Virus record (IMG/VR): IMGVR_UViG_3300030329_001966
Coordinates: 1 to 23,398 of that record
Reading direction: 5' to 3' (one strand)
Length of the DNA stretch: 23,398 nt
Source: a virus
Shown here: piece after piece, positions 12,044 through 19,745 of the stretch
Position numbering within the stretch: position 1 is the stretch's first letter
Layout: every line of letters begins with the position of its first letter
Program-made: the position numbers and the translations under genes
Notes under the pieces: generated by a model
What the model was told of the DNA's origin: nothing
Database searches by the model: none
The model's input: only the letters and a program-made list of their open reading frames with translations

Positions 12044-12673
12044 GTGGCCGTTAATGACACAGACGTTACGATTTGCAGTCATGCTTTGACGCTCCTTGGC
12101 GAAAACACGATCTCCAGTTTCTCTGACGGCACTGTTCAGGCAAACGTCTGTTCAGAGCTTTATCCCGACATCAGGGATATGTGCATCACGATGTATCCGT
12201 GGAGTTTCTCCCTGGTGAAAGTTGATTTGGCGAGGTCCAGTACCTCGCCGGTGAACGAGTGGACTTACGCCTACCCCATGCCTTCGGATGCCATCACCAA
12301 GATTCCACGGGCGGTGTTCAACAGTAGTGCTACAGGTGTGAGCCCCATCACAAGCGGATGGGAAATCTACGAAGGCGAGGTTCTTACAGATTCAACCGCT
12401 ATCACGGTCGATTATCAAAAGCGGCCGCTCGAAGCGGAGATGCCCAGCTACTTTGTCCAACTGGTCAAATACGCTGTGGCAATGCACCTGGCGGAGCCCA
12501 TCACGGACCAGACATCCAAGGCCCAGCATTATGAAAGGCTGGCTTTCGGCAATCCGGTCGAGGGAGGCCGTGGGGGATATTTTCGACAGGCCGCCAGCAT
12601 TGACGGTATGGGTTCAGGTACGCAATTTATCGGAGACTATCCGCTTATCGACTCCAGAATGACACTGAGCTAG
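12044..12673 (+). CDS. Tail tubular protein A (T7 gp11 type)
   Basis: The 209-residue protein (T7 gp11: 196) matches the adaptor family that forms the dodecameric ring below the portal. Typical marks are ICSHALTLLGENTISSFSDG at the start, NVCSELYPDIRDMCITMYPWSF (the characteristic helix with YP followed by W), and WTYAYPMPSDAI. It attaches the tail nozzle and fibres to the portal. The start is GTG 12044, not ATG: GGAGG at 12032-12036 lies seven bases upstream and no in-frame ATG fits. The ribosome site abuts the T-run of the preceding terminator. The next gene begins two bases after its stop. Confidence 0.88.
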   Translation: MAVNDTDVTICSHALTLLGENTISSFSDGTVQANVCSELYPDIRDMCITMYPWSFSLVKVDLARSSTSPVNEWTYAYPMPSDAITKIPRAVFNSSATGVSPITSGWEIYEGEVLTDSTAITVDYQKRPLEAEMPSYFVQLVKYAVAMHLAEPITDQTSKAQHYERLAFGNPVEGGRGGYFRQAASIDGMGSGTQFIGDYPLIDSRMTLS

Positions 12674-12675
12674 TC

Positions 12676-15063
12676 ATGCCCAGGGTCATCAAAGTCCAAA
12701 CGAATTTCAGTGTCGGGGAAATCAATCCGGAACTCCGTGGAAGAATCGATCTCCAGCAATATGAGTCGGCCCTTGAAAGGGCAAGGAATGTTATCTGCAA
12801 ACCGCACGGGTCTGTCGAGAGACGGCCGGGACTGAAATATCTGTACACGATTGCCAGTGCGGCCGCACCGCAAAGCGGTGTGCGCTTAATTCCATTCTCC
12901 TTCTCAACGACCCAAACCTATATGCTCCTGTTCAGCGGCACCCGTATGATGGTGTTCAAGGAGGGTGTCCAGGTCACAGCGATTAACGGGGGGAGTGATG
13001 ACTATCTTGATGTCTCGTCTTCCGTCAGCGATGTCACAGATGGCATTACCTCCGCACGGCTGGCAAACCTCTGGTATACACAGAGTGCCGACACCCTGCT
13101 TCTTTTTGAAGAGACGATGAAGCCGCTCAAGATTGTCAGGGGTGCGAACCATGCGGCGTGGACGGTGTCGGACATTACCTGGGAGACCGTTCCCTCCTAT
13201 GCGTTTACGCTGTCAACGTCAAACCCCAGTGCCACTTTAACGCCATCATCCGTGTCCGGTAACATTACTTTGACGGCTGGCTCCAGCGTGTTCGCTTCCG
13301 GTAATGTCGGTCAATATGTGGAGAATGATAATAATTTTGGCAGGGCACGGATCACCGAATATGTCAGCGGTACGGTTGTTAAAGCTGTCACGGATGTGCC
13401 GTTTCATAACACGGATTCAATTGCGTCAGGAGACTGGACGCTCGAAGCCGGTTACGAGGATGCATGGTCATCGACCCGTAACTGGCCTCGAACAGCCACC
13501 TTCCATGAGGGCCGGTTGATTGTCGGAGGCTCCTACTCCCTGCCTTCGACTGTCTGGGGGTCAAGGGTTGGTCAATATTTTAATTTTGATCCAGGTCAGG
13601 TTCTTGATGATGAGGGGATGTCGGCAACGATTGATACGAACCAGGTCAATGCGATTGTCGGTGTTTTCTCCGGACGCGATCTTCAGATATTTACAACCGG
13701 CACGGAATTTATCTGCCCACAGGTGGACGGCTCTCCGCTGACACCAACGTCATTTATTTTCAAGCCCATGACGACCAGGGGATCAAAGCAGGGCACCCAT
13801 CCGGTATCGACCGAAGGGGGAACGCTCTATCTGCAACGTGGCGGCAAAGCTATCCGTGAGTTTCTATTCTCTGATGTTGAAGGCTCTTATGTGTCAAACG
13901 ACATCAGCATGCTGTCATCACATCTCTTGCAGACACCGACCAGGATGAGCATGCGGCGAGGCACCAATGTGGATGAGGGTGACCTGATGCTGATCACCAA
14001 TTCCGGTGACGGGTCCATAGCGGCCTTCAGCATTCTCCGGTCGCAGAACGTCATTGCGCCCAGCCTGTTCACTACGGATGGCGAGTTTCAGGATTGCCAG
14101 GTCGAGGATGCGGATGCTCCGGTCATCTATGCGGTTGTTAAAAGGACGCTACCTAATGAATCGACTTGTGATATTGTTGTTTCGGATTTCGCCAATATTG
14201 CCGTCGGCTCCACGATTATTTTAAAGACATCTTCGGGAACGTCCGTCACATTTACCAGCGCCGGTTCGGCTGGAACCAGCCAGTGGCAAAGCGTTACGTC
14301 GAACAACCAGACGGCAACGAACCTGGCAGCGGCAATCAATGGCCATGCTTCTTTTTCAGCCAGTGCATCAACGGCGACTGTTACAGTCACCCGTGCGGCA
14401 ATCGGTAAACAGAACCTGACCGTGACATCGTCAGATACCACACGCCTGGCGGCAACGGATTTTACGAACACGGAAGTCTATTATCTGGAGTCGTTTGACA
14501 ACGATCATACGACAGACTGTTCAATTCAATACACGGCAACGGCTGGTAACCTGCCAGCATCAACGACTGTCAGTTCTCTGAACTTCCTTGAAGACCAGAC
14601 CGTCAAGGTGATTGCTGACGACAATATGCTGACGGATGTCACAGTTGCATCCAACCAGGTTACGGCTGATCGTGTAGCAACTACCTATCTGGAGCTTGGT
14701 CTGGAATACCCGTCATTCACGGATACGCTTTCCGGATCGACCAAGACGACACCCCTGGTCCGGACCATGCCGGTCGAGACAAGACTGCCGTCAGGGCCGG
14801 TGACCGGAAACAAAAAGCGGATCGTGAAAGCAAACCTGATTCTCGACAATACACAGAACATCAAGATCAACGGATCAGAAGTGCCCATGCGGCAACTGGG
14901 GTCCGATTTTCTCGACCAGGGCATTACCAAGTTCACCGGCACCAAAAGTGTAGGCCCGTTCCTGGGATACGACTTTAAAGGCCAGATTGAAATTACACAG
15001 AGCCAGCCTATGTTTATGACTTTATTAAATCTCGACTATCGCGTCAGCGTGGCGACAGACTGA
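12676..15063 (+). CDS. Tail tubular protein B (nozzle, T7 gp12 type) with inserted beta domain
   Basis: The 795-residue protein has the length of T7 gp12 (794). It has the family start VQTNFSVGEINPELRGRIDL followed by the RARNVICKPHGSVERRPGL block, and FHEGRLIVGGS...TVWGSRVGQYFNF in the middle. Six copies would form the tail nozzle through which DNA passes. Residues ~495-595 form a threonine- and serine-rich beta domain that breaks the expected join between AVVKRT and YYLESFDND. The C-terminal part (KRIVKANLIL, FLGYDFKGQIEITQSQPMFM) follows the family again. The start ATG 12676 has a weak ribosome site, so coupling to the upstream gene is likely; the stop overlaps the next start (TGATG). Confidence 0.9.
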   Translation: MPRVIKVQTNFSVGEINPELRGRIDLQQYESALERARNVICKPHGSVERRPGLKYLYTIASAAAPQSGVRLIPFSFSTTQTYMLLFSGTRMMVFKEGVQVTAINGGSDDYLDVSSSVSDVTDGITSARLANLWYTQSADTLLLFEETMKPLKIVRGANHAAWTVSDITWETVPSYAFTLSTSNPSATLTPSSVSGNITLTAGSSVFASGNVGQYVENDNNFGRARITEYVSGTVVKAVTDVPFHNTDSIASGDWTLEAGYEDAWSSTRNWPRTATFHEGRLIVGGSYSLPSTVWGSRVGQYFNFDPGQVLDDEGMSATIDTNQVNAIVGVFSGRDLQIFTTGTEFICPQVDGSPLTPTSFIFKPMTTRGSKQGTHPVSTEGGTLYLQRGGKAIREFLFSDVEGSYVSNDISMLSSHLLQTPTRMSMRRGTNVDEGDLMLITNSGDGSIAAFSILRSQNVIAPSLFTTDGEFQDCQVEDADAPVIYAVVKRTLPNESTCDIVVSDFANIAVGSTIILKTSSGTSVTFTSAGSAGTSQWQSVTSNNQTATNLAAAINGHASFSASASTATVTVTRAAIGKQNLTVTSSDTTRLAATDFTNTEVYYLESFDNDHTTDCSIQYTATAGNLPASTTVSSLNFLEDQTVKVIADDNMLTDVTVASNQVTADRVATTYLELGLEYPSFTDTLSGSTKTTPLVRTMPVETRLPSGPVTGNKKRIVKANLILDNTQNIKINGSEVPMRQLGSDFLDQGITKFTGTKSVGPFLGYDFKGQIEITQSQPMFMTLLNLDYRVSVATD

Positions 15064-15704
15064 TGTCCGGTATTGGATTAGCCCTCTCCGTTGCTTCGGC
15101 GGCCATGCAGTTTCGGCAGGCCCAGGCCCAGGCCGCCATGTTTGAAGGCCAGGCCCGTGGGCTGGAAGTCCAGGCGGAATATACGCGGTTTAATGCCAAA
15201 GGTGAATCGCTCAAGTATAAGAAACAGGCGGCGGATAGCCTGGAGGCTACACTGGCGCGGATGGCCCAGATTAATGCGGCGGCCGGTGCCGGTCATATGG
15301 ACCCGTTCAGCGGCAACCCGATGGGGCTCCGTGTCCGTGGGCTGAGTGTCGGCGGCGACAACTTTGCAATGGCCGGTTTGAACGAAACCATTACGCGATT
15401 GACCGGCGAGTCCCAGGCCAGGATGCAACTGTATCAGGCGGAACGTGCCAGGGCGGCCGGTAAGAGTGCCGCGCAGATGGGCATGATGGGTGCGATGCTC
15501 ACTTTGGCTGGCGGTGCGTTCCAGTATTACCAGACCAGTATCCCAGGATCAACGTCAACCCTGATTCCAAACCCAGGGGGGGTCGGTCCTAACCAGCAGA
15601 CAAATCAGTTCAGTAATTTTGTTGCCGCTCCGAAACCTACCACATTTTATTACCCGTCCAATGTAAATAATAACTTTGGCTTAACCCAAGGCTGGATGCG
15701 ATGA
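15063..15704 (+). CDS. Internal virion protein, T7 gp14 type
   Basis: The 213-residue protein (T7 gp14: 196) has a hydrophobic N-terminus (SGIGLALSVASAAMQF), a long alanine- and glutamine-rich helix (QAQAAMFEGQARGLEVQAEY), and a second hydrophobic glycine-rich stretch (GMMGAMLTLAGGAFQYY). This composition matches internal core proteins that leave the head at infection and form a channel in the host outer membrane. The C-terminal 50 residues are asparagine- and proline-rich. The stop overlaps the next start. Identification rests on composition, length and order between the nozzle and the large internal proteins. Confidence 0.75.
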   Translation: MSGIGLALSVASAAMQFRQAQAQAAMFEGQARGLEVQAEYTRFNAKGESLKYKKQAADSLEATLARMAQINAAAGAGHMDPFSGNPMGLRVRGLSVGGDNFAMAGLNETITRLTGESQARMQLYQAERARAAGKSAAQMGMMGAMLTLAGGAFQYYQTSIPGSTSTLIPNPGGVGPNQQTNQFSNFVAAPKPTTFYYPSNVNNNFGLTQGWMR

Positions 15705-17497
15705 CTGATAAGTTCAACCGCGCCACCTATCTTCAAGGGTCGGTCAGTCCCGTGGCTGGCGGCGGAGTGAGGGTGGCTTTGGATGATCCGCAAAATAAAG
15801 TATTAGCGGCAGGGCTTGGCACTCTTGCCAGCCGGCTGGACTCGTTCAAGTCGCAAGCGTTCCAGGTGGCCGGTGCCCAGGCCAAGGCGGCCGGTACGGC
15901 ATACGGTGCAAGAAACCCTATTACTAAATCGCAAATTGAAAAAGCCGCAAGGCTGGGACAGCAAGTTGAAATTGTTGGCGACCCCTCCAGCATCAATATA
16001 TATGAACAAGCGGCTTATGCCGGTTCCCTCGCTGTTACAGAATCCCAGTTTACCGCTCAAGGCCGCCGTGCCTTATCGGATGCAATGGCAGAAGCGGCGA
16101 TGGACCAAAGCATGGACCCTCAAAAGTTCACCGCTAAACTGGATACAATTATCAACGAATTTTCTGGGGCAATGTCGCAACTATCGCCATCCAGTGGGGC
16201 AAAGGTTTCCGCCTCCCTGGCATCAATGGCAAACGGACAGATTGTCAGCTATTCAAGAACTTACGCAACCAATTTAAAAAAGGCACTCAAAGATGACGCT
16301 TATTCCGGATTGTCTGATATCCGGTCGAGCTTGCTGACAGCTATTGACGGATATGTGCCACCCAGTGAAGACGATATAGATATGGCGGCCAAGGCTGGGG
16401 AGACCCCAGCAACCCTGCAAGACATCTATGCGGCTCGCCGCGCTGAAGCTGAAAATTTGCTGATCAATGCTGGTGAGTCACAAAAGACGGTAAACTCTCA
16501 ACTTAAACAGCTTGATAAAGATTGGGTTGAAACACAGAAAAACGCTGTTATCGATTGGGCTCAAAAAGATGATTATGCCAATAACACAGGCGCGGCGTAT
16601 ACGGACCTGACGGGTGGAAAGGCTCCTCCCCGTATTCAAAAGGTTTTTGAAAACCTTACCTCCACCGACAGAGTAAAAGTTCTAAGCGGCATAATGAAGA
16701 TTCATAAACAGCAATCCAGTCTGGATGCGGAAGAGGACGAGGCTATTAAGATTTCAAGGGCAAACAGTTCGATTAAGATTCAAGCGCAAATGAACAGAGA
16801 CGACTTAAAGGGAGATACAGCCGCATGGAATGCCCGTTGGAAGGAACTCAATAAAGTCGATCCGGAACGTGCAAAAGCCCTTATGTCGGAAAAGGAAGTC
16901 GGGGTCGTTACCAGGGACGTTGTCAAAGTCGTTGAGGGCATTGAAAACGATATAGCCAACCCAAACTATGATTTAGAAGTCCAGGCTGGAACCAAGACAA
17001 GCATTCTCCAACGTATTGCCAAAGCGCGAACCAATAAACAGATGAGAAAAGAAACTGCCCAAACTCTGAGAACTCGCGTAATGCAATTGCAAGATAAAGA
17101 CTTCAAAACTGCATTAGGTTTAGCGGCCACCGCTTTTAGTTTTGATTACGATAGTTTTTCAATGGACCCACGGCTGGATAAATTTGACAACTTAAAAAAC
17201 TATAAAACAGCAGAAAACAAACTCCGCCGTGTATACAAGAAAAATCCGGAAATTGATCTGGATAAGGCAATGCAAACAATTATTGCTGACATAGAAAAAA
17301 GCACAACCATACCTTTTGAAGAGATGCTTGAAGACCTCCCCGTAGAATACAGAAGCAAGGCAAAGTGGAAGGCTTTACTCGCCAAGGCAAATGCAGATCA
17401 GAAGACATATGGAACTGTAGTTAGATCCCATATTGGAATAGTTAATAAAATTAAAAAGAAGTACAAAAACGAATGGGACAAGACCGATGTCCAATGA
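15701..17497 (+). CDS. Internal virion protein, T7 gp15 position
   Basis: The 598-residue protein is almost entirely helical and charged, starting with MTDKFNRATYLQGSVSPVAGG followed by a predicted amphipathic alanine-rich part. It lies where T7 encodes gp15 (747 residues), an ejected protein that forms part of the tube across the periplasm. Low sequence conservation is usual for these proteins. I see no enzyme motif. It overlaps both neighbours by a few bases. From ~16450 on the gene becomes more AT-rich than the tail and head genes upstream, a change that continues into the next gene. Confidence 0.65.
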   Translation: MTDKFNRATYLQGSVSPVAGGGVRVALDDPQNKVLAAGLGTLASRLDSFKSQAFQVAGAQAKAAGTAYGARNPITKSQIEKAARLGQQVEIVGDPSSINIYEQAAYAGSLAVTESQFTAQGRRALSDAMAEAAMDQSMDPQKFTAKLDTIINEFSGAMSQLSPSSGAKVSASLASMANGQIVSYSRTYATNLKKALKDDAYSGLSDIRSSLLTAIDGYVPPSEDDIDMAAKAGETPATLQDIYAARRAEAENLLINAGESQKTVNSQLKQLDKDWVETQKNAVIDWAQKDDYANNTGAAYTDLTGGKAPPRIQKVFENLTSTDRVKVLSGIMKIHKQQSSLDAEEDEAIKISRANSSIKIQAQMNRDDLKGDTAAWNARWKELNKVDPERAKALMSEKEVGVVTRDVVKVVEGIENDIANPNYDLEVQAGTKTSILQRIAKARTNKQMRKETAQTLRTRVMQLQDKDFKTALGLAATAFSFDYDSFSMDPRLDKFDNLKNYKTAENKLRRVYKKNPEIDLDKAMQTIIADIEKSTTIPFEEMLEDLPVEYRSKAKWKALLAKANADQKTYGTVVRSHIGIVNKIKKKYKNEWDKTDVQ

Positions 17498-19745
17498 TCT
17501 TGATGCAATGCTAGGGGCCGACTTTGACATTCGTCAGCAAGCCCTGTCGGCTGATGTTCCGCTACGGGCAACCCGAAACGGATATGAACTGGATATTCCG
17601 CCGCCGCTAACGCTCAGTGAAGACCAGCCAGATGAGTTTGGTTTGCCTGGGATTATTACCGGCGGCGGCGGCCTGGATGAACAGATCGACACACGGCCTA
17701 GTCTGACTCAGGGGCCAGAGGACACCTGGCGAGATACAGCCCGTATGGACACGCTGAATTTCCTTCAAGAACAATTTGGATGGGATACACGGAAAGCTAG
17801 AGATTTTGCCGAAACATTATGGGGAACGTCCGGAGACCTTTCCAAAACCGCATTCGGGATCGGAGTAGCTGATTTATTGCCGCCCGTATCCGCACCGCTG
17901 ACTATGCAAGAAGGGATTCAAACATTTGGCGAGGGGATGGAAACCGGAAGCGGCACCGATATGGCTCTTGGTGCAGTCCTGACAGCGGCCGGTGCATTAG
18001 AGAGCATTCCGGTTATTGGGGCTGGTTTTAAGATGCTCAACAAGGCGGCTCAATCGGAAGTCGTAAAAGAGTTTATAACCGTGGCCGGTGATGCCTTTAA
18101 CAGGACCGGCGAGATTACACAGGATGCATTGATTGAAGCCGGTGAAGCGGCACAAGCACGGCTTGACAGCATGATGTCGGGAACGACCTTGTCAGCCAAT
18201 CCCGTCGGTGCGGCCGGTGATGCAATAGTAGCCGGTGCCGGTAAAGTAGCCAGCGCAATGAAACCAGATGCTAGCTTGCCTCAATTTATGACTTCTGATG
18301 GGTATAGATTTTATCAACAAAAAGACGGGACTTTAACTGATAATCCTAATCCAGAAATGTCGGATATGACATTTGATAGCCTTCAGTCTATAGCTGACGA
18401 TTTTGGCGAAATGCCGTTGCCTGTAGGCAAAAACGAAATTGCTGAGAGATCAAGCAAAGCGTTTGTTGATGATTTTTCCAGTTTTATGGATGACACGCCA
18501 GGGAGCTTGCCAGAAGACGTAAAACAACAACGTGCATTAAATGTACAATCGCGTAGAGCATCTTTTACGATTAATAATGACGAAGTGCCTTCCCTCCGCG
18601 AGGTTCTAATTAAGAAATCGGAAGAGATGCAACTCAAGCCAGCGAAGAGAGTACAACCGACAGATGATCAGATGTTTGATGTTGCTCCTGAGTCTTATGA
18701 GCAAGGCATAGTTCCAGAAATGCAAATTGAAACGCCTGTGCCTCGCGCACCGGCTGGGGCTAAGTTGCCGAAGAAAGGTCGGACGCAAGGTCTAGTAGAT
18801 AATATGGAAGAGATTGCCGACCGAATTGCAGAACGGGCGCGACCTCATGTTGGCACCAATGTTCAATACTTTTATCACTTGGGTCCGTTGCTTAAAAAGG
18901 CGGAAGATTTAGGCATTCCGGAAGATGAGGCCCGTGAAGCAATTAAAGAATTTTCTTTGCTGTATGGAGCAACCAGCCCACGGACACAGACAGAACCCAA
19001 TTTGAGGAGTGCCTCTCTGGTTCGCGCCAAGGACAAACAAAACATAAGATATGATGAAATAGTCGGCCCAGGTGGCACGGGTATTAATGAGGCCGGTTTC
19101 CCCATGATGATTAACCAAGCAAAGAAGGGTCAGGCGGCTGGCATACACAAATTGTTGATCGATCAGCTACGAACCACAGGCAAGATCGATTATAAAACCA
19201 ATCCTAAACCGGCTACCTTCGCAGAAAATGTAGGGGGCAATCTTAATGGCGTGACTGTAGACACACACGCAATCAGAGGGGCTCTCTATATGCTCAACGA
19301 TATTATGCCAGGGTCTATCCCCAGACAGTGGTTTAATAGCGAAACAGCATATAAAGCGTATTTGGACGATCCCTCTAATATTGAAAACTATGCCGGTAAG
19401 GGGATTGCTGATACGTTAGATGGTCAGGTTGTTGACGGTTCTAAACAGCAAACAGAATACGCCATTTTCTCAGATATTTATCGGATGGTTGCTGACCGTT
19501 TGGGTGTACAGCCAGCCGAAGCTCAATCCCTGTCATGGTTTGCAAATGGTGAGTTTACCGGATTGGCATCGCCGCCAAAGACAATAGTCGAGCTTATAAA
19601 TGAACGTGTAGACGTTACGGCCCAGGCATTGGGTCGCAGTAAAGACGCAATCTTTAAAGCATTTATTGAAGGTAAAATACCACTGATGTCTTTCGGAGGA
19701 GCCCTGGTCGGCGTGGGTATGTTGGAGCAAACCGATGGCAACTGA
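17487..19745 (+). CDS. Internal virion protein with C-terminal VDTH (DUF7178-like, glycosylase-reminiscent) domain
   Basis: The 752-residue protein has an N-terminal segment (1-110) of low complexity. A hydrophobic region (~115-220; GIGVADLLPPVSAPLTM, GAVLTAAGALESIPVIGAGF) follows, of the kind seen in ejected membrane-associated proteins. A charged linker (~280-430) leads to a conserved C-terminal domain (~430-700). This has the landmarks YGATSPRTQTEPNLRSA (493-509), KPATFAENVGG (574-584) and VTVDTHAIRGALY (589-601), with the invariant-looking D592. I associate this arrangement with a phage domain known to me as DUF7178, and the VDTH motif recalls endonuclease III-type DNA glycosylases, where that aspartate is catalytic. 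No lytic transglycosylase motif is seen. It overlaps the next gene by 11 bases. Confidence 0.6.
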   Translation: MSNDLDAMLGADFDIRQQALSADVPLRATRNGYELDIPPPLTLSEDQPDEFGLPGIITGGGGLDEQIDTRPSLTQGPEDTWRDTARMDTLNFLQEQFGWDTRKARDFAETLWGTSGDLSKTAFGIGVADLLPPVSAPLTMQEGIQTFGEGMETGSGTDMALGAVLTAAGALESIPVIGAGFKMLNKAAQSEVVKEFITVAGDAFNRTGEITQDALIEAGEAAQARLDSMMSGTTLSANPVGAAGDAIVAGAGKVASAMKPDASLPQFMTSDGYRFYQQKDGTLTDNPNPEMSDMTFDSLQSIADDFGEMPLPVGKNEIAERSSKAFVDDFSSFMDDTPGSLPEDVKQQRALNVQSRRASFTINNDEVPSLREVLIKKSEEMQLKPAKRVQPTDDQMFDVAPESYEQGIVPEMQIETPVPRAPAGAKLPKKGRTQGLVDNMEEIADRIAERARPHVGTNVQYFYHLGPLLKKAEDLGIPEDEAREAIKEFSLLYGATSPRTQTEPNLRSASLVRAKDKQNIRYDEIVGPGGTGINEAGFPMMINQAKKGQAAGIHKLLIDQLRTTGKIDYKTNPKPATFAENVGGNLNGVTVDTHAIRGALYMLNDIMPGSIPRQWFNSETAYKAYLDDPSNIENYAGKGIADTLDGQVVDGSKQQTEYAIFSDIYRMVADRLGVQPAEAQSLSWFANGEFTGLASPPKTIVELINERVDVTAQALGRSKDAIFKAFIEGKIPLMSFGGALVGVGMLEQTDGN

